Origin: Thysanoteuthis rhombus
Lineage: Eukaryota; Mollusca; Cephalopoda; Oegopsida; Thysanoteuthidae
Assembly (NCBI GenBank): GCA_963457665.1
Contig: OY735227.1
Location: 48,035,252-48,099,251, forward strand
Reading direction: 5' to 3'
DNA: 64,000 nt
The translations under genes were made by a program, and so were the position numbers. Numbering within the stretch: position 1 is the stretch's first letter; the number at the start of each line of letters is the position of its first letter. Shown here piece after piece: positions 46,621 to 59,422 of the stretch. A model generated the notes under the pieces. It ran no database searches. It worked only from the letters and a program-made list of their open reading frames with translations, and was not told where the DNA came from.

Positions 46621-48485
46621 GGTTGGTATTTCACTCAGGAGGAAGAATGCATAATGGAAAGTGGGTAATGATAAAAAAAAAAAAGAATTCTAAATGGATC
46701 AAGAATTCTTTTACCATTATCCAGTGAAATACCTATCCAATTCCAGTTCAATATTGAGTTCACTCTTCTATAAATATTAACTTCTCAAAGTACATTCCCC
46801 CCTGAGTGAAATAAAAACCAAATTTCTGTTCCATTTTCAATGATATAAGAATGAAATGAAAATGAAAAAAGAATTGGGTTGCTATTTAACTCAGTGGAGG
46901 AATATTTAATGGTAAGTGGATAATGATAAAAGAATGAATTCAAGGTGGGACTGGAATGGGGTTGGTATTTTATTCAGAGGGAGGAATATATAACGGGAAG
47001 TAGATAACTGTAAAAGAATGAATTCGAAATGGAACTGAATGAGGTAGGTATTTAATTCAGAGGAAGGAATGTATAATGAAAAGTAGATAATGATAAAAGA
47101 ATGAATTCAAAATGGAACTGGAATGGTGTTGGTATTTTACACAGGGAAAGGAATGCATAATGATAAATAGATATTGATGAAATAATGAATTAAAATGGAA
47201 CTGGAATTTGGTTGGTATATTATTCAGGGGAAAGAATGTATAATAGTAATTGGATAACGTTAAGAGGATAAATTCAAAATAGAACTCAAATGGGTCGGTA
47301 CTTTAATATATCATGAACAGTGGATAATGATAGAAGAATGAATGCAAAGTGATACTCGAATGGGGTTATTATTTCACTCTGGGGAAGGATAGTATAATGA
47401 GAAATTAGTAATAATTAAAGAATGAATTCAAAATGGAACTGGCATTGGGTTGGTATTTTACTCAGGGGAATGAATGTATAATGGTAAGTGGATAAAGGTA
47501 AAAGAATGAATTCAAAATGGAACTGGGATTGAGTTTGGTATTTCATTCAGGGGGAGGGATGTATTTGATAACAGTTAAAGAATGTATTCAAAATAGAACT
47601 GGAATGGAGTTTGTATTTCACTCTGAGGGAGAAATGTATAATCGGATAATGATAAAAGAATGAATTTCAGATGGAATTGGAATAAAGTTGGTATTTCACT
47701 CAGGCTAAGGAATGTATAATGGAATGTGATAACCATAAAAGAATGAATTCAAAATGGAACTGGAATGAAGTTGGTTTTTCACTCAGAGGAAGGAATGTAT
47801 AATGGTAAGTAGATAACGGTAAAAGAATGAATTCAAAATCAAAGACGGAAATGGTTGTTATTTTACTCAATGGAGGAATATATCATGGTAAGTGTAAAAT
47901 AAAAAAAGAATCAATCGGAAGTTGGGTTGGTATCATAAAAAAAAAATGAATTCAAATTAGAATTGGAATGGGGTTGGTACTTTACTAAGGTGAAGGGAGG
48001 TATGATGTTCAGGGGATAACAGTAAAAGAATTAATTTGAAATTCAACTGGAATAGGGTTGGTATTTGGGGGATGTATAATGGTAAGTGGACAATGATAAA
48101 AGAATGAATTCAAGATGGAACTGGAATGGGGTTAATATTTCACTCAGGGTAAGGAATGTGTAATGGTAAGTTGATAACGGTAATAGAATGTATTCAAAAT
48201 GGAACTGGAATTTGGTCGCTATTTCACTCGTTGGAGGAATGTATAATGTGGATAATGGTAAAAGAATGAATTTGAAATAGAACTTGAATGGTGAAGGAAT
48301 GTATAATGGTAAGTGGACAGTGATAAAAGAATGTATTCAAAATGGAATTATGAATGGGATTCGTATTCCACTCAGGGAAAGTAACGTATAATGGAAAGTG
48401 TATAATGAAAAAAAAATGAATTTAAAATGGAAAGGGGTTGGACAGATGTTTCACTCAAGGGGAGGAATGTATGATTGAAAGTGAG
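46600..48485. repeat. Minisatellite array 2, ~84-bp unit
   Basis: The unit reads 'AAAAGAATGAATTCAAAATG', 'GAACTGGAATGGGGTTGGTA', 'TTTCACTCAGGGGAAGGAAT', 'GTATAATGGTAAGTGGATAA', 'TGAT'. About twenty copies follow each other with point changes and small deletions, the last ones near 48480. There is no coding potential across the array. Confidence 0.9.
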
Positions 48486-49160
48486 TAATTGTAATTGTGT
48501 TACAATTTGTTCATATGAAGAGGTATTATCATTCAAAGAAATCTTTGGAAAATATTTTTCTGCTTATTTTTTTTCCACAACTTTTAATCCATACTTTACA
48601 TATTTATTTGTATATAATCCATATGACTTTGAAAATGGATATAGATATGAGTGCTCATGTGGTTTTGTTGCTCTGAGTGGAAGAAGCCGGCCTGATCGAT
48701 CAGCTACCATTTCTTTTGGCCATCTTGTTTCTAGAATATTTACTCTTCCTATTTTTTGTGTATTATACAACAATCGAAGTTTGTATGGTTTTGGAACCAA
48801 ACACCATCATCAATGCAAATAATGAATTTTAGTGTCATAGTTTTTTTCCACTTTTGTTTAGGCTAATCTCTTCTTACCCTTTTCGATGGTAACAGCACTA
48901 GCACAGTAAACGATTCATCCTATAGCCGCCTTCGTATATCTTCATTATATCTATTTCCTTGTGGAATTACATATTTTACCTTAGGAATGTCGTTGAATGA
49001 TTTTGCTGAAATGTTATATCAACATTAAACTTTGGAAGAAGAGATTGAATTTTTCAAACCGAAAGAAGAATAACAATGACTCCCTCAAAGTTGGAGATGA
49101 TTGAAAATTTATTAAATTGAAAAAAAAGGCGTAAACAAACTCAAAATTGGATTGCAATAG
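48486..49160. other. Intergenic spacer, right part
   Basis: AT-rich sequence between array 2 and the gene 2 3' end. Two overlapping open frames (48475-48822 plus, 48564-48800 minus) have no recognisable content. Confidence 0.5.
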
Positions 49161-49302
49161 TTTATTGAACAATTATCAATTGAAATTAAACTGTAATCAG
49201 AAAACATTCAAACATTTAACCAAAGTCGTACACATTTCATCGTTGCAATTATTCCATAAAATGTTGTTTTCAAATTCCTGATTCAGCCATGTGTATGAAA
49301 CA
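49161..49302 (-). promoter_or_regulatory. Gene 2 3' UTR with poly(A) signal AATAAA
   Basis: On the minus strand the canonical AATAAA lies at 49166-49161, about 137 nt after the TAA stop at 49305-49303. Its direction is towards the spacer, convergent with gene 1. Confidence 0.6.
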
Positions 49303-49322
49303 TTAATAGCGCAACTGTGTTC
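49303..49322 (-). CDS. Hemocyanin gene 2, terminal exon with stop codon
   Basis: On the minus strand the acceptor TTTCTTTCAG is followed by two bases completing Gly, then Thr-Gln-Leu-Arg-Tyr and TAA at 49305-49303. The coding length equals that of gene 1, but the last three residues differ (Leu-Arg-Tyr against His-His-Arg). Confidence 0.85.
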
Positions 49323-52300
49323 CTGAAAGAAAAAAGAAGTCAGATTACTCAATTAATAGAAACTTGCTTCTCTCTTTGAAAATAGCAGATAAGTTACCTC
49401 TCCCTTCAAGAACAAGCGGTAAGTTACTTTTCTTTTCAAGGACAAGCGTGAATGTTTTGGGATGAAAACTAAGTAATCAATGCAGCATAAACATTACAAT
49501 TGTACCCTCCAACTAAATCCTCTCTAAAGGCGTTCGTAGAGTAAGTGCTTAAGTTTTCTGCACTCCAACTGCATAGGTGCAGTTTGTACACGTGGTACAG
49601 GCATGCATACATACATGGGCAGCCAGCTGGATTAACTTGATACTGAAGAAACCTCTGTTGACAGTTTTGATGACGATTTTTCATACAATTCCATCGCATT
49701 AAAAACACACGTTTGGTTCAAGTATTTTATTTTGATAAATGCAGTTAATTCATTTATCTTTTCACAATTTTCTAAAATTCTGATATTAAAAGTTTCCATT
49801 ATTCCATTCACTATTCGGACTGTTTTCCTTCTTAGTATTATTTGGTATTTTGAGATGAACTTTCATTAGTTCATGAATAAATCGTACTAACATCCTTACA
49901 TTTCATATTTGACAACAGCATCAGACGTCTCTATTTGGAATTCCTGTATCAGTTTCTATTGGCTTACGATTTGTGAAATCGACGTAGAGGTGACAAGCAT
50001 CTGAAGTGGCGTCACTCACTTCACCAAATAAGGCAACTCACCATCGAGTTGTGTTTGCAGGTAAGTCTAGCAGACTGTAGTCAGTTCAGTTCTCACTGTG
50101 ACCCACATTTATATCCTTATGCCAGACTGAACTAAGCTTAGTAAATATCGCAGTTCGCTTTGCAAACACATCCCCACTATACTGAGTTCGATACTTACTA
50201 GATTCGCTGTAATTGTAGCCTTGTACATGATTAGTTACTGAATCACTTCATTGTAAAACAGCGGTAAGCAAGCTCCTTTTGCAGAATATTACTATTGTTG
50301 AGATTTCGATTCTACGTGGATACCCAACAATTGTTACCTTGCTCCTGACTTTGCTAGTTCTCTTATAGATGAGATTCATAGTCTTGTGTTTAACTTTAAA
50401 TTTTCCCGTTTTGAAAGCCGGTCTTTTAAACTTCAGGGTTTGACCAGCTACGACAGGGCGCTTAGTTTGGAGGGAATGTTGTGCCTAAGTTCCATTCCCC
50501 CTCCCTTTCGACTGGACTGAAGGCTTTCAAAAGAAAGAAAAGTTTATCGACTACGATTTTGCCGTGATTAAAATAGAATTATTTCAACTTAATTAATACA
50601 ACAATAAAATGTTTAAGGGAATATATAGATCGAAGAGATGTGTTTTTGGAATTAATTCTCACCTGTTCCGGGTTTAAAGAGGATGGTTGGCGTTGGAAGA
50701 AGAGTAGAAGGTAGAGATTTGCCATCAATACCCATAATTGTAACTTTGATATCAAAGTCATCATGAGCGTCAAGTCTAAGATGTACCAAACTCCTCGAAA
50801 TGTCGTACAAGAAGAGTCTGTCAAATGCCCATGGCATTTCGTAATCGCCTCCCAGAACACAGAAGGTGCCACCAAATGTACATTCTCCGTCCTTGCGACA
50901 AATGTCGAAGTTAACGTCAGCTGATTGGCCAATGGCTCGGAGCAGGAATCCGGCGAACACTCTGTCTTTCTCTTGTATCTTCTTCAAGTGGACTTCCAAC
51001 TGAGGAATGGTCATGCCGTGGAAATTCAAATGGTCATACTCATAGCCAAGTTGGTGGTAGTCGAACGACTTGATGCCCGTTGAATAGGCTTTAGTAACCT
51101 CGTTCGGGTTCTCTTCAGAGCTGAACGGCATCATTGGTTTCTTGAGTTTATTGATCTCACAATTGGCACTATTATAAGGTAAACCACGGTATTTCTGTAG
51201 AGCTTGCCAAATAGCCCAGATTCGATCCGTGTTAGAGTGGTGCACATAGAAAAGCGGATCGTAAGAAGTGTAGTGAAGAGTTGACATACCATAAGGACTT
51301 GGTCCACCAACCCATGAATGGATGGCGTTGTGGCCCATTTCGAACTGAATTTCAAAATCGCAGAAGTCTCTCTGTTCAAGAGCAAAGGCGATTTGGCGGT
51401 AGAAAAAAGACTGATCACCTTGCTCAGGGTCATCAAACAATTGTGGTCGAGGGTCTCTCGTTGTCTTTGTGGCAGCAACATCGATATAACCATGATGGAA
51501 GGGGTTGTTCTTGGGCTCAGTTACCAAAATCGGGAGATGCTGGAAGGCAGTCGTCCAATCCCAGTATGGAATACCAATTTTGGCACCTTTAGCTTTTAGA
51601 GCGTCTTCCATTTGTTTCATGTAAAGTCTATGCCAGTGAGGGAAGGTGACCATTCCGTGTTGACAACAGGCAAAAGCAGTTCCGTTCGGATAGTTACAAC
51701 TAAGGGGCATTCCGTGGAAAGAAGCGATTTTTTGGTAGCCATTTTCTGTCTTATCAGCTTGAACAGCACCAAGGGCCTCACGTAGATTCTCAATTTCTGA
51801 TGGCGTTAAACTGTTCACATCCTTTCTCACCAAAGTTCCAGCTTCATGTTCAACCATGGATTGAATCACCAAACCTTGAAAGGGGAAAGATGAAGGTTAG
51901 TTTATCAAATGAAAATTAATAGAACGAAACCATAAACAAAAAAAATTCATTATAAATTTCTCAATATGAACAATGGAGGAATTTGCGGAAAAAAACAAAA
52001 CAAAAACATTGATATGCGTAATAATGAAAATACTTCATTTCATAATCTTAAAACAACTTGGGTACACAACAGCTATAATTATTTAGTAATCAACAATACT
52101 ACACTGTCAATCTTCGCGAAAATCTCATTCAAGGTATCCTTAGAAGTCCAGACCCCAAAGATAACCTCAAAAAGTTCTGATATAAATAATTGTAATTGCT
52201 TCTCTACTTTACGCCAATCCAGCTTACGAAAGTTTTCAGAGAAATGCTTTACTTTTGGATAACAAGGGAAACGATTACTCAATGAATACATAGTTGAGAA

Positions 52301-55300
52301 CTAACCTTTAGCTGGTGCATAAATCAAAGATGGTTTTGGGAGTGAATCAGGACCCAGAATGGTTCCATCAACAGATTTGATCTCCACCTCTAAATGGATT
52401 TTGCTGTTATGTTCGAAAAGAGCTTCCATGGGAATTTGCATATCTTTGAGGACATCTGTAATGTCCATCTTGAAGTTGCGGTCAAAATGCCATGGCATTT
52501 CTGTTTTGCCACCAAGGACAAAGATAACGCCAGCTTCTTGACAATCAGCTTCGTTACAAACCTTCAAATGAACGTCGGCCGACGTCTTGATTCCATGGAG
52601 CAAGAATCCAGCAAACACTCTGTCTTTCTTTTGTTGTTTCTTAAGGGCAGCTTCTAACTGACCAACGGTCATGCCATGGAAATCTAAGTTGTCATAATTG
52701 TAACCTAGAGATTTAAAGTCAAATAATTTGCTGGGTGTAGACACGGCTCGAGTTGTTGGATTGGGGTTTGATTCCCAGATAAACGGCTTCATAGGAAAAG
52801 CCATTTGATCTAAGGCACAATATGCTTTATCATGTGGCAACTTCCGATAATTTTGAAGATCTTGCCAGATGGCCCAAAGACGATCGACCTGAAAAAAAAA
52901 CGAATAGATCAATATTCAAAATCATGCATTGGTTGACTTATGGGAAGGGGCACAGAAGACCGTTTTTAGATTTGCATCAGAATTGAAGAATGCTTGCACT
53001 GTATGAGTTAAATGAATATTTACGATTTTTGAAATTTCTTCAGAAGTCATGCATTTTATATATTTTTTGTTGTTTTATTCGATGTCCCCACCACACATCT
53101 TGTGGCTGCAGCTGAAAATCATGTGGGATAGAGTCTTCCGAAATCTCCACATTTTCCTTTATGCTTGCAGCCCGTAAAAGTCTCATTTCCAAGTTCCATT
53201 TCCAGCAGATTATTTCAATTCGTACTTATGCTCGTGTTAGCGACATGGATCCACTTTCCATGTGCTCTATTCTATTACAAGATATGCAAACAAAATATAT
53301 TGTTTTCGCTGGAATACAGGGGTTGACGGAGAATGGAATTAGCGAGCAATTACCTCATATACACATGCAGAAGCAACAGTAAACTGTAACCTCTTTCCCA
53401 TCTTTGACAGGGATCAAACTAGTATTTTATTGTTGTCCTATTCTGCACAATTGAGTTTCGGTTCAACTGACCTACGCAAGAGTCTTTTTTAAAGAAAACA
53501 CTAACGTTATAATTGTAAGCAGTTGGTAAGACAGTTGTGAAATGAAAGGTTTTCTATCAGAAAAACAATTTCGCTTACCATTGAGTGATGGACATAGAAG
53601 ATTGGATCAAAGGATGAATACATCAAATTGGACATGGCATATTTCTGGTGACCGCCAATGAGATAATGGATCGAATTGTGGATCACTTCAAACTGTACTT
53701 CAAAATCACAATAGTCTTCTTGTTCAAACATCAGCATAACATCTTTGTAAAGTGTCGATTCTTTGTGTCCTTCTGCCAGAGCGAACAACTCGGCCTGTGT
53801 ATCTCTCACAGTGTATGTATCTTCGTATTTGATGTAACCTCGCAAGAAAGGATTCTCAATCACAGAATCAGTCCAAGCATCGTAATAATCAGCATCACCC
53901 AAAAGCGAAGGTAGACGATCAGCCGGCATAGTCCAGTCCCAATAGGGAACAGCTACACTGGCACCATGGCGACGCATAGCATCTTCAAAGTGGAGCAGAT
54001 AAACTCTGTGCCAGTGAGGGAAGGTCGGCATACCGTGCAGACAGCAAGCGTATTCAGGAGCCTCGGGTGTTGGGCACATCATATCACCATGGTAACCAGC
54101 AATTGTTTGGAAGCCAAAATCACTTTCATCTTCCTTCAGACGTTTCAGTGCTGACATGAGATTCTGAACATCTCGAGATTCTAGAGAATTGATATTTCGT
54201 CTAATTCTGTTCAATGGAATTGCCACTTCAAGATTTTGTGCTGTGCAAAAAATATGAACAGTAATTAGGAATCAGATGCTTATATACGAGATCGACTTAT
54301 ACTCAAGTACATACGGTATTTGGCAAATTTGTAAAAGACTTTACGGTGTAAGAAGAAAAATTACAGATATCTACAAAGTTCAACCATGTCTGATGTAAGA
54401 CTGGTGAAGACAGTGTTACACCAGTCATTCGAATGGGAAGTGCCTGCTTGCCTTTAAAAACGACTTCCAGAACTCAAACACTTGTGCTTGTGACGTGCAG
54501 TTCATCACCCCAGCCATCAAAATGGTTCATATACCTAAAAGGAAGTAAAGTCAAATCACCATGAAAATCAGCCTTCGAAATTTGGGGCCCAAAGATTGAC
54601 CATTTGACCCAGTGAGAAGTATGCAACTGTATCAGCCACTAAACAGATCATTATAGATGAAATAAAAGAGGATCTGCTTGCCATAAAAATCAATCTTTGA
54701 TGTCTAGGACACGAACATCTACGACTGGCGTCAGTGAGATTTACGCTGGCAGACTCAATATACATAAAAATCAGTCTTCGAAAGCCTGATCTCACATCAT
54801 AAGCCTGGAGCTTAGTATATAGTATGCAACTACTTCAGCCACCGAATGGGATAAGGACTGGGGCAATATAATTTACTTATAATGAACAGTGTGGTTTTCT
54901 TGGTTTTCCGTCCTTAACCATGGTTTCTAATGAAATTCAAATCCAATGTCACTGCTTTTTGAAAGTTCGCTTTCCACAACTTTTTGGTTCTTCAAAAAAG
55001 TCAGTCGACAAAACTTTCAGCTTTCGTTTTGCAATCATTTATTATAGAGGCAATAGACACCCTCTTCGTCTCTCTTCTACACCCAATCTCTTGAACCTCC
55101 CAACACCATAACAAACATTTCTTACCATGTTTTGGTCAGGGAACGATAAAATGTATTTCTCTTATGAAATTGTGATAATTCTATCTATTCTCAGCACAAT
55201 TTCGGCTTACGAAAGGCTTTCATTGTTACGCTTTAAAGCGGGAGAAACTGTCTATCCATGAATTTCTCTCTTGCATGAATTGAATTGTGGAATATATAAT

Positions 55301-57572
55301 TGTGGTATTTGGTTATTTACCTGAAGGTGGGATACGGATGATGGTTGCTTCTGGTAAAAGACTTTCAGGTAATTCGGTTCCGTTTTGAGCGACTATCTTC
55401 GTTTTGATGGTAAAGTGAGAACCAAAATTCAAATTCATAGCTTGCAAAATGTCTGTTATTTCCATTTTGTAGAGACGATCAAAAGCCCAAGGCATTTCTG
55501 TGCTTCCGCCCAACACAGAGAAATGACTTCCCTCGAGGCAATCACCAACGTCTGGGCAAACCTAAACAAACAAATTGTCACGTCAAGCTTTGTAAAAGAG
55601 TAACTTGAGAAAATGCCATATCATTTCAATATGACTTTTCACAAATGATATTTCTATCGTCTACGACATTACTTACATCACAGGAAGTATTTTCATCTTA
55701 TAGAAAAAAATTCGCTTACAATATCAAGAATGTGATTTCTTTTGAAATCTTATTATTACTACTCCACTGTACGTCGCATCACTCACAGTTTTCAAAATTG
55801 TACAAAAACAGAGTTGGGTGATGGCTGCTACTGATTCTATAAGTATAACATATGAGGTTGGAAAATTAAGTAGTTTAAAAAAAGGTAGTTTCCTTCAAGA
55901 ATGCAGCATTTACCAAAAGGAAGGCTGAAGCGCCCACTGGTTGAAAGACGGTGATAAAGACAACATGGATTAAAATACTAGTTTTTGAATTGCTTTTGTT
56001 TTCAAAACATTATGACGCTAAAATAAACTTCAAAAGATAATACGTACTTGGAATGTAGCGTAGGCAGAACTACCAAATCCTTCAAGCAAAAATCCAGCAA
56101 AAACGCGATCTTTTTGTTTCTCTTGTCGAATGTAAGACTCCAACTGTGCAATGGACATTCCATTCATTTCCAACATGTCGTATTCATAATTGTAGTTCTC
56201 TTTGTAATTGAATACATCAGACGGCTTGGAATATTTAGTGGTCACTGGATTCAAGTTATAGGGAGCTCCAAAGGAGAAGGGCTTTAGCGGCTGAGACATC
56301 AATTCGATAGCACAATTCGACTCGTAAGCTGGCAGGCCTCTGAACTTCTGCAATTCCTGCCAGATAACCCAAAGACGATCAACATTGGCATGATGAAGGA
56401 AGAAAGCTGGGTCGTAGGCAGCATAGTGCAAATGGTTTAATGAATAAAGTTCTTTTCCACCCAGCCAAGAATGGATGGAATTATGAACAATCTCGAATTG
56501 GACTTCGAAGTCACAGTAGTCAGTCTGTTCCAGTGCCAGAATGATGTTGTTAAAGAGCCAGGTTTGTTTTCCAAGAGCAGGTTGTTCAAACAAATGCTCA
56601 CTGACTTCACGTGCGGTCATTGTCTCAGGGCTGATGAAAGAAATGTGGCCATGATTGAAGGGGTTAAATGTTTCCACTCCGGTGAAGGGATCAGTATACT
56701 TCTCAGATGCAAGTAAATGTGGAACCTCCTTCATGGGATACGTCCAATCCCAGTATGGTACACCGACAATGGCGCCGTGTCTGTTCAGGGAGTGTTCAAA
56801 TTGTACAACATACAATCTGTGCCACTGAGGGAAAGTAGCCATACCATGAAGACAACAAGCATGGCGATGTTTTGCAGTTGGGTTAGGACAGAGAGGAGGA
56901 AGAGCGTGGAAAGAGGCAATCGTCTCAAAGCCATCGGAAGATCGGTCTCTCTGCATACGTTTCAAGGCATGCACCAAAGAGTTGACCTCTTGTAGAGATA
57001 AACGGTCAACATTCTTTCGTACCAAATTACCTCGAACAGATTTTGATGTCGAAACCTGCCCTGTACGTTCTGTAATGAAAATATTTTGCCACATTATAGA
57101 AGAATGAAATTTTTACTCAAATTATGAAGACGTCTTAAATATATAGTAGTACCGGTTTAAGTCCAATCGCCAAAATAAAAATAAAAAATCAATATGATAC
57201 CTTGTTGTCAGAACAAAAAGCAGAGCAAAATTTTGAAATTCTCAGACAATCTTTCCGCGTTCAATGATCGTTGTTAAACAAGTACGGGTCAATTCCATTG
57301 CATTTATCGACGCTGAGGCATTCAGAGCATCTATATAATCGCCCATACACTCCAACATTTCAAGTTTTTTGAGCTTTTCATGAAGGATAAACTTTTCATT
57401 TTGTTTTCGAAGAATATCTTAAATTGGTATATCTCCTTTCAGCATTGTTAGGGAAGTATCTCAGAATCAAATGAAACAGATTTAGATAAGAAATTTAAAA
57501 AAATTATCTCCAAAGATTATCATATTCTGTTCCCCAATTCATAATCGGTCATTTCATGCCAAGCCCCCTCAA

Positions 57573-57622
<50 letters not shown>

Positions 57623-59388
57623 GTTTAAATTATTTTCATTTTAAATTTAGAACAGCCAGCAAAGAAAACAACCTCATCAAATTCTGACAAAATTTATTTG
57701 AACGACCATAACATCAGTTAGATCGGAAAAAAACATTGGTCAATTTTGTCATCAGTTTAAATAAGACATTCGTTCTTCTCTTGAGGAGTCTCTGAAGAAT
57801 CAAAATCATTTTAATTTCTTTCGTAAAACAACCAAAGTAGTCAAAATTATACCATAAATCAATTTTTTTATAACTGCAGTACATATTGCTTTGTTTGATA
57901 CTTTTTTAGTTTTATCTATCAAACTTTAATGTTTTAACTCTGAACTTTGAACTCTGTCCATTATTTGAGTCTTTATCCGCTCGGCCAGCCCCAAAAGAGA
58001 TTTTATAAAGATGGGATGAAGATAACTCACCTTTTCTGGGGACGAAAATGACACTTGGTGCTGGGAAGACGTCACTTGGCACTTTCGATCCATTGGAAGC
58101 AATGAGCTCTGTTGTAAGGCGGAATTTACTGTCTTCAGTTAAACGCAGTTTTTTCATCTCGTCGGTAATTTCGTAACGGAACAAACGGTCAAACTTCCAA
58201 GGCATTTCTGTGACTCCACCAAGAACAGCAAAGCTTCCAACAAAATTGTCACAGTCTTCATGTTCGACGCCAATAGGCACACATATATAAATATTGACAT
58301 CTGCAGATGCTTTGATACCATGAAGCCAAAAACCGGCAAAAACGCGGTCATGAGATTGTCTGCTCTCCAATAGATCGTCCAATCGGGGGATACTAAGACC
58401 AGAGAAGGAAAGAGTGTCAAATTTATAATTCAAGCTGTTTTGATAGTCGAAGACATCATTAGGTCGGCTGTTCATGAAGGTTAGATGATCTTGATTGGCT
58501 GTTTTATTGTTGAATGGTCGCATTGGATCGCTAAGAAGATGGAGAGCACAGTTTGCCACGTTATAGTCCATTTTTCGGTAGCGCTGCAAATCTTGCCAAA
58601 TGGCCCACAAACGATCAACATTGCTATGATGGAGGAAAAAAATTGGGTCGTATGCAGCGAAATCCAAAGACGACATAGAATGTGGATTAGGACCTCCGAT
58701 CCAAGAATGGATCGAATTATGAAGGACCTCATAGTGGACTTCAAAGTCACAGAAATCAGTGTGTTCAAATGCATACAAGGCATGTTCGTAAAGATATCTG
58801 TTGTTGAAAAGCTGATCACGAGGTTCCCGTACAGTCACGGCATTAGCGAAGGAAATTTTCCCATGATGGAATGGGTTTTCAATATCTTCATTTGTTTTTG
58901 GATGTTTGAATGTTTCTTCACTTATTAGGCTTGGAAGCTTGTCAAACGGTTCAATCCAGTCCCAGTAGGGTACAGCCACGTCAGAACCCCTGGCTAACAA
59001 CTCATTCTCGACTAAGGATAGATAGAGACGGTGCCAGTGTGGGAATGTCGGCATACCATGTAAACAACATGTGTGTATACTAGAACCATCGGCGTTTGGG
59101 CACTGAGCCGGTAAACCGTGGAAAGAAGCAATTTCCTCATATCTTCCATCGTCAGACATACGTTTGAAAGCTGTTTGTATGGATAACATATCTTCTTGAG
59201 AGAAATCTTTCAGATTCCGTCTGATACGGTTGGCGCTAGTGACGACATCTCTCCAAGTATCTTCTTCAAATTCAGCTGGAAAACGAGGAAATATTTTATT
59301 TGCTTACGAAAACATGAGAAAATAAGAAAAGAAATTTAAGAGGTGTTTATATATGCATGTGTGTCTATATATGCATGTGTTTGAATGT

Positions 59389-59422
<34 letters not shown>

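Noticed and set aside
39206-48485. The two arrays as possible CRISPR arrays
   Set aside because: The units are long, degenerate and directly adjacent, with no unique spacers, in an animal genome; they are minisatellites.
48475-48822. 115-codon plus-strand frame and 78-codon minus-strand frame
   Set aside because: No recognisable domain, overlap on opposite strands and a start within the minisatellite edge; no support for a gene.
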